NCBI GenBank assembly: GCA_022572485.1
Contig: JACZVU010000006.1
Location: 1-39,130 of the forward strand
Direction: 5' to 3'
Source: Myxococcales bacterium
Lineage (GTDB): Bacteria > Myxococcota_A > UBA9160 > SMWR01
Length of the DNA stretch: 39,130 nucleotides
This document shows positions 15,070 to 23,304 of this stretch, in pieces. The position numbers were made by a program, and so were the translations under genes. The notes beneath the pieces were generated by a model. The model searched no databases. It was not told the origin of the DNA and saw nothing but the letters and a program-made list of their open reading frames with translations. Positions within the stretch are counted from its first letter, which is position 1, and each line of letters opens with the position of its first letter.

Positions 15070-16227
15070 TTAGATTCCCCCTCCGCTCGCCTGCCCGGCC
15101 GGAGCGCCGCGCGAACCCGGTCGGCGCCTGATTGCAGGTAGCACTTCGCGCGGGGTCAGCGGGACGGTCTCGGCGCGACCAATCCCACGGAGCACCACGA
15201 AGCGAATCTTCGAGTTCGCCATTTTCTTATCGACCTTCAGTGCATCGAGATAAGCACTTCGGGGATGATTGGGTAGCTCGCTCGGGAGCCCAAACCGAAC
15301 GAGCAGGCTGCGGATTCGCTCGGCTGTACCCGCGGGGGAAAACCCTAGCTGCTCGGATCTTCGTGCCGCGATGAGCATCCCGATTGCAACTGCTTCGCCG
15401 TGGAGCAGGCCCCGGTAGCGGCTGAGTTTTTCGGCTGCATGGGCAATGGTATGGCCGAAGTTGAGAATCTGGCGCAGTCCCGCCTCCCGCTCGTCTCGCG
15501 AGACGACCTCTGCCTTGATCGCACAGGCGCGCTCGAGCGTGGGAATCAACACCTTCGGATCGAGTTTCATCAGGCCCTCGGCGTCTCGCTCGAGGCGTTC
15601 GAAGAACTCCGAGTCCCAGATCGCTGCCGCCTTGACGACTTCTGCAAACCCCGCCGCCCGCTGCCGGGCGGGCAGGCTGCGGAGCGTCTCGGTGTCAATC
15701 CAGACCAGCCGGGGCTGGTGGAACGCGCCGACCAGGTTTTTGCCCTGTGGCAAGTTGACGCCGACCTTTCCCCCGATGCTCGCGTCGACCATCGCGAGAA
15801 TTGTCGTCGGTATCTGTATGAAGGGCACGCCGCGCAAATACGAGGCAGCCGCAAAGCCGGCGAGGTCTCCGACCATACCTCCGCCGAGTGCCACGACAGG
15901 GGTGTTGCGATCTGCCCCGAAGCGTATCAGTTCGTCCCACAGCTTGGACAGCTGGCGCGGGCTCTTGGTAGCGTCACCATCGGGCACCAGAACCCGGTGA
16001 ACCCGATAGCCCGCCGATCGCAATGAGCGCTGAAGAACACCACCATAACGTCGGGAAACCGCCGGGACCGTAACAACGAACGCTCGGCTCGATGGCGCAC
16101 ACCGGGCAATATGCCTCCCAACACCAGCCAGCGTGCCAACACCTAACTTGATCGGATAGCTCCGATCGCCGAGTTCGACCGTCAAGGTTCGCACGACGCG
16201 CTGCGATCGAGTTCTTCCACCGCTCAA
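15070..16227 (-). CDS. aroB: 3-dehydroquinate synthase
   Basis: A 385-residue enzyme converting DAHP to 3-dehydroquinate, step two of the shikimate pathway, using NAD and a divalent metal. The NAD site is VVALGGGMVGDLAGFAA, the substrate region IPTTILAMVDASIGGKVGVN is intact, and the three metal ligands are visible in GFAEVVKAA (Glu), LNFGHTIAHA (His) and LLHGEAVAIG (His). The C-terminus adds an Arg/Gly-rich tail beyond the usual end. The TTG start overlaps the aroK stop (TTGA) and has AAGGAG about 7 nt upstream. The aroK-aroB pair downstream of the pilus/secretin genes is the arrangement known from many proteobacteria. Confidence 0.96.
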   Translation of the reverse strand: MSGGRTRSQRVVRTLTVELGDRSYPIKLGVGTLAGVGRHIARCAPSSRAFVVTVPAVSRRYGGVLQRSLRSAGYRVHRVLVPDGDATKSPRQLSKLWDELIRFGADRNTPVVALGGGMVGDLAGFAAASYLRGVPFIQIPTTILAMVDASIGGKVGVNLPQGKNLVGAFHQPRLVWIDTETLRSLPARQRAAGFAEVVKAAAIWDSEFFERLERDAEGLMKLDPKVLIPTLERACAIKAEVVSRDEREAGLRQILNFGHTIAHAAEKLSRYRGLLHGEAVAIGMLIAARRSEQLGFSPAGTAERIRSLLVRFGLPSELPNHPRSAYLDALKVDKKMANSKIRFVVLRGIGRAETVPLTPREVLPAIRRRPGSRGAPAGQASGGGI

Positions 16228-16784
16228 ACGCGAACTCCTTTCTCGACGTCGCTCTCATGTTCCGATTTCGCGGGATTCAATCGCCGCAAGATTTCTTCAA
16301 CCACGGCCGCAGCTGTCCGTATCTCGGTATCAACTGTGATCGCCGCTGTTTCGTAGGCGCTCGCGCGTTCGATCAGAAGCGTCTCGAGCCTCGCCAAGCG
16401 CCCTTCTGGGGCAAGGCCGTGAAGCAGCGGCCGAGCCGAAGCATTCCCGAGCCGGCTCAGCAGCAAACTCGGCGAAGCTTTCAGATAAACCACGGTGCCC
16501 GTACGCCTGAGAAAGGCGGCCACGTCCGGCTGAGAGATGGCACCGCCTCCGAGTGCCACCACCTCACTGGCGCCGCTGAGGCCTTCGATCAGCTGGCGCT
16601 CACGATCGCGAAACGCCCGCTCGCCCTCCGCCGCGAAGATTTCGGAAACGGCCATTCCGACAGAACGCTCGATCTCTAGATCGGTATCGACGAAGCCTCG
16701 CTCCAGGGAGCGCGCCAGCAGCGGCCCAACAGCGGACTTCCCCGCTCCCATCATTCCCACCAGCCAGATCGGACGTTGTCCCAT
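16224..16784 (-). CDS. aroK: Shikimate kinase
   Basis: A 186-residue P-loop kinase phosphorylating shikimate at the 3-hydroxyl. The Walker A motif GMMGAGKSAVG lies near the N-terminus, the Mg/shikimate DTD motif is in FVDTDLEIE, FRDRERQLI supplies the shikimate Arg, VALGGGAIS is the glycine-rich loop, and NASARPLL is the lid. All key residues are present. ATG at 16784 gives the usual N-terminus (MGQRPIWLVGMMGAGKS); earlier in-frame starts at 16796 and 16844 would read through a G/C-run hairpin and lack a ribosome site. It lies 90 bp after the pilQ stop, overlaps aroB by 4 nt, and probably shares the pil transcript. Confidence 0.95.
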   Translation of the reverse strand: MGQRPIWLVGMMGAGKSAVGPLLARSLERGFVDTDLEIERSVGMAVSEIFAAEGERAFRDRERQLIEGLSGASEVVALGGGAISQPDVAAFLRRTGTVVYLKASPSLLLSRLGNASARPLLHGLAPEGRLARLETLLIERASAYETAAITVDTEIRTAAAVVEEILRRLNPAKSEHESDVEKGVRV

Positions 16785-16806
16785 TGTTCCGAACATTACA
16801 CGACAC

Positions 16807-16826
16807 GGGGGGGCAAAAGCCCCCCC
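16807..16826 (-). other. Perfect G7C/GC7 hairpin between pilQ and aroK
   Basis: Seven G's and a C (16807-16814) face a G and seven C's (16819-16826) across an AAAA loop on the plus strand: an 8-bp all-GC stem with a tetraloop. It sits about 48 nt after the pilQ stop and 22 nt before the aroK start. No T-run follows on the minus strand, so intrinsic termination is doubtful. An RNA-stability element or partial attenuator that sets the pil/aro ratio is possible. Confidence 0.6.
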
Positions 16827-16874
16827 ATGCGCTGCGAAATACATGCTGGCTGATGGAATCAGCGCTGAATCAGA

Positions 16875-19850
16875 TCAGGCGTCGTCCCCTTCCGGCACGA
16901 TTATGCGAGGCGTAACGAAGATCAGCAATTCCTTACGGCTATCGCTGATCTCATTGCTCCGGAACAGCGCCCCGAACAACGGAATCTTGTGAAGATAGGG
17001 GATACGCGACTGCCGCTCCGACTTATCGATGACGTAGATCCCGCCAAGAACGAGTGTCTGCCCATCCTTGACCAGGGTTTCCGTCTTCACCTGGTTCTTT
17101 GAAATGGCCGGCGAACCTGTCAGCGTGAAGACGCTGTCATCAGGAGCGTTTCGCTTTACGCTAATTTTCATGATGATGCTCTTGTTTGCCGTGATGTGTG
17201 GCGTGACTTCGAGCTTCAGCACGGCGTCAACAAATTCGAGCTGTGCGTCGCCGTTCTCGAATGTCTGAAACGGAATCGAAACACCCTGCTCGATCGTCGC
17301 CTTTTTGTTGTCGAGCGTCACGACGCGGGGGCTCGAAATCACCTTGCCATCACCGTTGACCTCAGCAGCCTGCAGCTGCAGATCCAGGTTGAACTTGTCG
17401 TCCAGGATCCAGCCTGTCAGATCCAGCAAGCCCGTCGGATTGGCCGTGAGCGGATTGATCGAAAAGGCGTCGCTCTGCCAGCCTGAGCCGAGGCGCGGGC
17501 TGGTGGTGGGCATTGCGTCCGGATCCGCTCCAAGGCCCCACACGGAACCGAATTCACGAGAGAAGTCGAGGCTCGCCTCGACGATCTTCGCTTCAATCAT
17601 GACCTGCGGCGTCTGCGTGTCGATCGCCTTGATAAGCGCCGTCGCCTCTGCAATCACCGAGGGGATATCCTTGATGATGAGCGTGCTCGTTCGCTCATCT
17701 GACGTGACCGTTCCACGATCCGGCGTCAACAACTGCTCGACCATTTTCGCCACCTGCCCCACATCGGCAAAGTTGACGGGCTGAAGCTTGACGATCAGAT
17801 CCTCCAGCCTCTCCTTCGAGCGGCGCTCTTGTAGACGTATCTCTTCTTCTTGCTGGATCACCAGGTTCGGTGCGATCCGCAGAATATTGCCGATCCGCAT
17901 AAAACCTAGTCCCTTCGTAAGAAGGACGACATCGAGCGCCTGGTCCCAGGGAACATCGACCAAGCGTACGGTTACCTTGCCTTTCACGTCGTCGCCGGCG
18001 ATTACGTTGAGTTCTGACACTTCGGCAATCAGACGCAAGACATCCGCAATGTCAACATCCTTGAAGTCGAGCGAAATCCGTCGACCCTTGTATTGCTTGT
18101 CAGCGGACAGGCCGCCCGGTGTAAGAACATCAATCGACGATTCGAACTCGAGCGATGCCGGAGTGGACCCCGAATACGGATCGGTTGCGACCCCTTGCGA
18201 ATCATCAACATCAGCCGCGCTCGAGATTGATGCAGGAACACCGTCCAATGATGCCTGTACGCTCATCGCCTGATCCTGAGTCATCGCGGGCAACGCAGCC
18301 GCCACGGCTCCCGTATTCGGGAAATCGATGATCAAGAGTGAGCCGCGGCGAGAGATCTGCGGATCGAGGTTCGCGGCCCGCTGCACGACCAAACGAACTT
18401 CGGGCTCCTCCATTTCTGGCTGATCGAACACTGTTACGAGCGATACCGGACCTCCCGGTTCCGGGGTGATGCGAACCGCGGCTTCCGGATCGATCTTCGC
18501 TCCCTTGAGAGAGATGATCACGGTCTCCGCAGAGGGCTCGAACAGTTTGTACTCAACCGGGGAATCGCTCAGCACGACAATTCGGTCTCGATTGTCCTGG
18601 CTATCGAACTCGATGCCGTAAATCGCCGCAAGCGAGAAGTCCAGCTCATCGGCATCAGAATCGCCGCTCTCGGGTTGCGAGCCCTCGAACCCCTCCGCGG
18701 GCGCATCGGCCAGATCAGCCCAGGCCGCCATGGTTGATTCAGCATCTGCGGGTGCAATTTCCGTAGCGACGGAATCCATCTCGAGCTCGGAGGCACCGCC
18801 TGTGTCCGCCACCGTCTCGACTGCTGCATCGCCTTCGGCCGACCCGCTATCGACCAACACTTCAGTGTCCCCGGTTTCCGCAAGCTCCATCGGAACCGAA
18901 ACAACAATCGGGCGGCCTGTCGCCATCGCAAGAGCCGCGTCTATTTCTTCTCCGCGGCCGAGCGCCACCACCAAACCAGCGAGAGTCGGAACGATCCGCC
19001 GGCCGTCAAAGGGGTCTACTGAACTTCCACCATCGACCACGACCCGAATCTTGTCGGCGTGCTCACCCACGCGAATTCGAGACACGAGATCAGAGCCCAA
19101 TTCTATCGTCGACAGGTCTGCTCCGTTTTCGAGGTCGAGCAGGTCGATCACGAGGCGCGCAGGGTCTTCAAGCGTGAATGTCATGACGCTTGAAATCATT
19201 CCATTCGCTCGCAGCTTCAGCAGGACTCCGTCAGAGGTCTCTTCAACGCCCACACCGGTGAACTTGGTCGCAGCTGCCGGCTCTTCAGCAACTTCCACAA
19301 TGTCGCTGGAGCCTTGGGTTTCATCGGCTCCCCAGGGATCCAATGACTCCGCCTGCATTTCAGCCGCCCAATCAGCGTTCGCATCGAAGGTGTCCCCATC
19401 ACCACGGTCCGGCGAAATCCGAACTCGTAGCCCTCCGCCCGGTATTAACCTCACTTCGTGATCAGCAGGAGCCTCGAGCAGCACCTCGATTCGCGTCATC
19501 TCGCTGCCCGTTCCTGTCCAATAAGAAGACACCGAAACCTCGGCAACCAGCCCGTCGCTCACCATGATGGGCGCGATCGCATGATCGGTAGTCGATGAGA
19601 GATCAATGATGACACGTTCTGGATTCAGCTGAGAAAACGCAGTGAAGGCTAGGTGTTCGGGACCCGTCAGAATCACGATGGTGTCATCCCCATCATGATC
19701 AATCTGAAGGTCGGAAATGCCCTGATCTTCCACTGACGCTTGTGCCGTCACCGATCCAGAGCCTGCGCAGCCAACAGCTCCTACTGCGAACAGCGCGGCA
19801 AACGCCACCGCCACCGCAATCCGGAACTGACCGCTTCTAAATCCCAGCAT
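16875..19850 (-). CDS. pilQ: Type IV pilus secretin
   Basis: Outer-membrane secretin through which the pilus passes, 991 residues, on the long side for PilQ. After an N-terminal hydrophobic segment come three AMIN-like modules (about 35-120, 190-300 and 410-515) that bind peptidoglycan, separated by acidic Ala/Glu-rich linkers. Then come an STN domain (RISLDFKDVDIADVLRLIAE), an N1/NolW domain (VKLQPVNFADVGQVAKMVEQ) and the secretin barrel with VEVTP-like LEVTPHIT and the terminal IPYLHKIPLFGALFR and ELLIFVTPRI. The signal segment ends in AVGAVGC (Cys28), a possible lipobox that is unusual for PilQ. ATG at 19850 has AGGGGGG about 8 nt upstream; a GTG at 19859 would overlap the pilP stop but is too close to that site. 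Confidence 0.95.
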   Translation of the reverse strand: MLGFRSGQFRIAVAVAFAALFAVGAVGCAGSGSVTAQASVEDQGISDLQIDHDGDDTIVILTGPEHLAFTAFSQLNPERVIIDLSSTTDHAIAPIMVSDGLVAEVSVSSYWTGTGSEMTRIEVLLEAPADHEVRLIPGGGLRVRISPDRGDGDTFDANADWAAEMQAESLDPWGADETQGSSDIVEVAEEPAAATKFTGVGVEETSDGVLLKLRANGMISSVMTFTLEDPARLVIDLLDLENGADLSTIELGSDLVSRIRVGEHADKIRVVVDGGSSVDPFDGRRIVPTLAGLVVALGRGEEIDAALAMATGRPIVVSVPMELAETGDTEVLVDSGSAEGDAAVETVADTGGASELEMDSVATEIAPADAESTMAAWADLADAPAEGFEGSQPESGDSDADELDFSLAAIYGIEFDSQDNRDRIVVLSDSPVEYKLFEPSAETVIISLKGAKIDPEAAVRITPEPGGPVSLVTVFDQPEMEEPEVRLVVQRAANLDPQISRRGSLLIIDFPNTGAVAAALPAMTQDQAMSVQASLDGVPASISSAADVDDSQGVATDPYSGSTPASLEFESSIDVLTPGGLSADKQYKGRRISLDFKDVDIADVLRLIAEVSELNVIAGDDVKGKVTVRLVDVPWDQALDVVLLTKGLGFMRIGNILRIAPNLVIQQEEEIRLQERRSKERLEDLIVKLQPVNFADVGQVAKMVEQLLTPDRGTVTSDERTSTLIIKDIPSVIAEATALIKAIDTQTPQVMIEAKIVEASLDFSREFGSVWGLGADPDAMPTTSPRLGSGWQSDAFSINPLTANPTGLLDLTGWILDDKFNLDLQLQAAEVNGDGKVISSPRVVTLDNKKATIEQGVSIPFQTFENGDAQLEFVDAVLKLEVTPHITANKSIIMKISVKRNAPDDSVFTLTGSPAISKNQVKTETLVKDGQTLVLGGIYVIDKSERQSRIPYLHKIPLFGALFRSNEISDSRKELLIFVTPRIIVPEGDDA

Positions 19851-19855
19851 CGAAC

Positions 19856-20437
19856 TCACCCCCCTTCACTTCGACGGATCCGCATCTCAATGTCTTTCTT
19901 CGTTACCTTTTTCAAATAATCTTCATAGGTTTCGTTTACGATCACCAGGTTGTCATCTATTCGAGTGACCACTCCATCGTTCTTGCCAATGCGAGTGCCT
20001 TTGGCAATGATGTAACTCTGGCCGGAGGGGTCTTCGACCAAGGCTCGGGCCGATCCTGTATTCCACACCACTGCGATTACCGAAAGTTGACTCACATCAA
20101 ACTGCTCGAGTGGGCCTCCTATCGCATCCAGGTTGACGATCATCTTTCTTTCCCACATGAACGACCGGAACGGATCACGCAGAGCCGCTTGGTCGTAAAC
20201 CATTCCCCGGCCGCTTGCAGTGAAACTGTCTTCAACCAAAGCACTCTTGGGCACGGCTGCAATCTGAGAAGACGGCGATCTCTGGCCAGAATCTTTCTTC
20301 ACCTTGCGCGCCTCTACGTGCGCGTTTGCTACAGCCCGCTCCTGTTGAAACGCTTCGGCCGTCGGCTGGTTACTCTCTTGCTCACAGCCCACCAACACCA
20401 AGAGCGCAATCGAGCTTGCGATAGCTGCAATTCTCAC
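19856..20437 (-). CDS. pilP: Type IV pilus alignment lipoprotein
   Basis: A 193-residue inner-membrane lipoprotein linking the PilMNO platform to PilQ in the periplasm. The signal peptide IAAIASSIALLVLVGC ends in a good lipobox (LVGC). A disordered region follows, then the PilP beta domain starting at YDQAALRDPFRSF and including LEQFDVSQLSVIAVVWN, ALVEDPSGQSYIIAKGTRIG and NDGVVTRIDDNLVIV. The GTG at 20437 is chosen because AGGGG lies about 4-5 nt upstream and it yields a proper signal peptide; an earlier TTG at 20506 would add 23 residues and overlap pilO. It sits between pilO and pilQ with a 5-nt gap to the pilQ ATG. Confidence 0.94.
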   Translation of the reverse strand: MRIAAIASSIALLVLVGCEQESNQPTAEAFQQERAVANAHVEARKVKKDSGQRSPSSQIAAVPKSALVEDSFTASGRGMVYDQAALRDPFRSFMWERKMIVNLDAIGGPLEQFDVSQLSVIAVVWNTGSARALVEDPSGQSYIIAKGTRIGKNDGVVTRIDDNLVIVNETYEDYLKKVTKKDIEMRIRRSEGG

Positions 20438-20480
20438 GCTACCCCTCCGCCCCGGCCATCTCCAAGGAAAAGCATCGAAT

Positions 20481-21080
20481 CTACGCACCGGACCCTGCTC
20501 CAACAAATCGGAATGTGGTTGCCGTTCCGGTAACCCTCAAACGTGTTGACTGAATCGATTCACTTGACACTCTGATCTTCAGAGATCCCATATTCACGAT
20601 GCGCTTCAACTTGGACAACAGCTCAAAAAATTTCCCGATGTCGTGATATTCTCCATCGAGCTGAATGGAAATCGGAACCTCGGAATAGAAGTCGTGAAAG
20701 ATCTCCTGTTCGCGCTGAAACGAGAGAATCTCCACGCCAGCGGTCTTTCCGAGGTTGCTGATATCCGTCAACAGAACCTCGAGTTGCTTTTCGTTGGGAA
20801 GTTGCCGAAGAGCTTTCTTCAGCTTGAGTTCGAGATCTTCAATTTCCGCTTCGAATGCAACGATATTCCCGGCGATAACCCGAACCTCGCTGAGCTTCCG
20901 CTGTAAGTTCAATTCCTCGCCCCGAAGCCGATCAATCTCCTGAGAAAAATCCCGATAGAGACCGAAGTAATACCCGGTACAAATCAGCACACCGATCCCC
21001 GCGAGGATGCCGATGCGAGCGACCTTCGGAAGCTTGAGAAGCTTGTCGAGTTTTTCCTGTGCTTCAGCGCTAATTTCCAT
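20481..21080 (-). CDS. pilO: Type IV pilus inner-membrane protein PilO
   Basis: A 199-residue bitopic membrane protein. A short cytoplasmic segment is followed by one helix (ARIGILAGIGVLICTGYYFG, about 21-40), a periplasmic coiled coil (about 45-95, rich in LRGEELNLQRKL and LELKLKKALRQLPN) and a ferredoxin-like domain containing LSFQREQEIFHDFYSEVPI and GEYHDIGKFFELLSKLKRIV. It dimerises with PilN and carries PilP, aligning the cytoplasmic motors with the secretin. ATG at 21080 has AAGGAG about 7 nt upstream. It follows pilN by 14 nt. Confidence 0.95.
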   Translation of the reverse strand: MEISAEAQEKLDKLLKLPKVARIGILAGIGVLICTGYYFGLYRDFSQEIDRLRGEELNLQRKLSEVRVIAGNIVAFEAEIEDLELKLKKALRQLPNEKQLEVLLTDISNLGKTAGVEILSFQREQEIFHDFYSEVPISIQLDGEYHDIGKFFELLSKLKRIVNMGSLKIRVSSESIQSTRLRVTGTATTFRFVGAGSGA

Positions 21081-21094
21081 CTTTGCGCTCCTTC

Positions 21095-21655
21095 CTAGAC
21101 CGCGTCCGGATTGGGGTTGACGAGCACTGCGCGAATCCGGAAGCTCACAAGCCGCAATCCATCCCTTTCGCCCTTCATTTCCGTCTTATCGAGATCCACC
21201 TCGATGAAATAATCAGACTCGCCCAGACTGCGCAGAAAGAGAGCAACCCGCTCGTTATCGAGACTCTGGCCCGACATCACAATAGTTTGTCCCTCAGTCA
21301 CGAGAGACGTCAGCCAGAGCCGATCGGGCGTCCGTACAGCCAGCTCGCTGAATACACGTACCGGCCCACTGCGCGCACGATCCAACTCGTCGATCACATC
21401 GATCTTGCTCTCGAGCTTCTTCTTCTTGCCTCGAAAACCCGCCACCTGCTCGAGTTGCGGCTTGTACTGATCGACATCTCGCTGCATCTGCGCAATGCGG
21501 CCATTCGAATCCTTAATTTTCTCTGAAATCATCGAATGCGTAAATCCGACCCCCGCGCCAGCCAGCAGTAGCATCAGGGCAACCTGCATCGAGAGCCGAC
21601 GAAGGTCTTCTTTGTGCCGGGCTTCACGTACCGGGAGTAGATTGATCTGCAGCAT
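21095..21655 (-). CDS. pilN: Type IV pilus inner-membrane protein PilN
   Basis: A 186-residue bitopic protein starting with the diagnostic MLQINLLPVRE, the peptide that docks into PilM. One transmembrane helix (MQVALMLLLAGAGVGF, about 23-40) leads to a periplasmic coiled coil (KIKDSNGRIAQMQRDVDQYK) and a ferredoxin-like domain (VRVFSELAVRTPDRLWLTSL, then ERVALFLRSLGESDYF). It pairs with PilO. The start codon overlaps the pilM stop by one base (TAATG), so translation is coupled. Confidence 0.95.
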   Translation of the reverse strand: MLQINLLPVREARHKEDLRRLSMQVALMLLLAGAGVGFTHSMISEKIKDSNGRIAQMQRDVDQYKPQLEQVAGFRGKKKKLESKIDVIDELDRARSGPVRVFSELAVRTPDRLWLTSLVTEGQTIVMSGQSLDNERVALFLRSLGESDYFIEVDLDKTEMKGERDGLRLVSFRIRAVLVNPNPDAV

Positions 21656-22734
21656 TACGAATCCAACCTCCTCATCGCGAGCCCCACGCTCACTCCGAGT
21701 GACGGCGCGAGTTCCTCCAGGAGTTCTGGATCGAATTTCGAGTTTGGTGCCATATGAGCCAGCGGATCGAGCAGTTCAACCTGAAGCCCGGTTCTCTCGC
21801 GGAATGCGCTTTCGAAGCCCGTAACGCGTGAGCTCCCTCCCGATAGAAAAACCTTCTCGATTCGGCTGTCGGCTGTCGTCGCTGCAAAGAAATCGAGGGA
21901 ACGGCTGATCTCGCCGATCACGGTCTCAGAAACGCTTCGCATGGCCTGCTCGACTTCCTGAGGAACGACTTCTTTGCTCTCCTCGGATCTCTTTCCGCCT
22001 AGTTTGAGTCGTTCGGCTTCATCAAAGCTGACGGACAATGCTTTCTGGATTTCTTCCGTGTACTGATTGCCCGCGGTCGTGATATCGCGGGTGAAAGCCG
22101 GTGCACCATTCGAGACGATGTTGATGTTGACGACCTGTGCGCCGATGTTGACGAGCGCAACAGCCTCAGCGGGATTTGCCTCGTAATTCGCCTCATAGGC
22201 GTTCTCGACCGCAAACGCGGCAACGTCGATGATTGCAGGTATCAACCCAGCTTCGGTGATTACTTGAACGTAGTCGTCAATCAGATCCTTTTTTGCAGCC
22301 ACCAGAAGCACATCCATCTGCCCTTCCGTCCCCTCGGAATCGAGAATCTGAAAGTCGAGGTTGACTTCGTTCACGTCAAAAGGGATGTACTGCTCTGCTT
22401 CCCAGCGGATCTGTTCACCAAGTTCTGTCCGAGACATGACCGGAAGGCTCACTTTCTTCACGATCACCGAGTGGCCGCAAACCGCCGCCGCGGCGTGCTT
22501 GGTCTTGATCTTGGCATTCTCGATGGCCTCGCGTATTGCATCGGAGATTGCGCCCGAATTCAGGAAAGCCCCTTGCACGATGGCTTCACTAGGAAGCTTC
22601 GCCACACCCATATGCGTGAGCTCAAACTCGCTGCCACGTCCTTTCATTGCGATTTCGACCGCTTTCACGCTCGAGGATCCAATGTCCAGGCCAATCATCG
22701 ATTTTGAACCAAAGCCTCCCAAGCCCAATTTCAC
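21655..22734 (-). CDS. pilM: Type IV pilus assembly ATPase-like protein PilM
   Basis: A 359-residue actin/FtsA-fold cytoplasmic protein binding the PilN N-terminus. The nucleotide motifs are GLDIGSSSVKAVEI near the N-terminus, ALVNIGAQVVNINIV in the middle and FLSGGSSRVTGFES near the C-terminus. SVIVKKVSLPVMSRTEL, then IRWEAEQYIPFDVNEV, is typical of PilM. GTG at 22734 has GGAGG about 9 nt upstream and overlaps the stop of the XRE-type regulator by 4 nt (GTGA), while its own stop overlaps pilN. All conserved parts are present. Confidence 0.96.
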   Translation of the reverse strand: MKLGLGGFGSKSMIGLDIGSSSVKAVEIAMKGRGSEFELTHMGVAKLPSEAIVQGAFLNSGAISDAIREAIENAKIKTKHAAAAVCGHSVIVKKVSLPVMSRTELGEQIRWEAEQYIPFDVNEVNLDFQILDSEGTEGQMDVLLVAAKKDLIDDYVQVITEAGLIPAIIDVAAFAVENAYEANYEANPAEAVALVNIGAQVVNINIVSNGAPAFTRDITTAGNQYTEEIQKALSVSFDEAERLKLGGKRSEESKEVVPQEVEQAMRSVSETVIGEISRSLDFFAATTADSRIEKVFLSGGSSRVTGFESAFRERTGLQVELLDPLAHMAPNSKFDPELLEELAPSLGVSVGLAMRRLDS

Positions 22735-23060
22735 GATTCGTAGCCTCCGTTAGCCTGGGACACCTCTTGCAGTAAGTCGGAACACGCGTCCAGAGATCGC
22801 ACCGCTCCTGAGGAGAGCCCCGCGGCGGCCTCTTCTCTAGAGCCGCTCGGGAAGCCTCCAGGAAGCGGCCCGAATACCTGAGACTTGTCCGAAATCTTCA
22901 GGCCAAGCGCGAGAAGAATCTTGCGCTTCGTGTCGAGTCGGCATGCTCGGCCGGCTTCAACACGATCGATCGTCAAAGAGGAAAGGCCCGCCTTTCGCGC
23001 CAGTTCGGCTTTGCTCATCATGAGCGATTCGCGACATCGCTGGACGTTATTGCTCGGCAC
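22731..23060 (-). CDS. XRE-family helix-turn-helix regulator heading the pil operon
   Basis: A 109-residue protein. Residues about 5-62 form a Cro/CI-type HTH: CRESLMMSKAELARKAGLSS for the first helices, LTIDRVEAGRACRLDTKRKI for the recognition helix and third helix, then LLALGLKI. The tail is Gly/Ser-rich and ends in a short helix (LDACSDLLQEVSQ); no ligand-binding domain is seen. As the first gene of the pilMNOPQ transcript, overlapping pilM by 4 nt, it is likely to act on its own promoter in the 23061-23304 gap, which is an inference. The GTG at 23060 is preceded by GGAGGGG about 5 nt upstream. Confidence 0.85.
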   Translation of the reverse strand: MPSNNVQRCRESLMMSKAELARKAGLSSLTIDRVEAGRACRLDTKRKILLALGLKISDKSQVFGPLPGGFPSGSREEAAAGLSSGAVRSLDACSDLLQEVSQANGGYES

Positions 23061-23304
23061 CGATCCCCTCCTGCTAGTCGAATACGTAGAACGGATTGCT
23101 CACGCTCCAGATTCGACGCTTGGGTATCGGCTTGCTCTTACAGGGACTTGAGGGAAGCTACGTCCGGTGCGTGGTGCGGCGGATCACCGGCTTTGATGTG
23201 CAACAAGCCGGCAAGGGGGCTCGTCAGGCCGGGGAATCGCGACGAATCTTTGCTCTGCGGGCCCCCTCAGGGCCCCAAGCAAAATCGCCGATAGATCCAG
23301 GGTC
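23061..23304. promoter_or_regulatory. Divergent intergenic region with a GGGCCC hairpin
   Basis: This 244-bp gap separates the pil operon (minus) from the GAFTGA-less regulator (plus) and must hold both promoters. I found no convincing -35/-10 pair and no -24/-12 sigma-54 site on either strand. GGGCCC at 23259-23264 repeats at 23270-23275 around CCTCA; each half is palindromic, so it can form a 6-bp hairpin 30 nt upstream of the regulator's ATG, or serve as a binding site. Confidence 0.4.
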
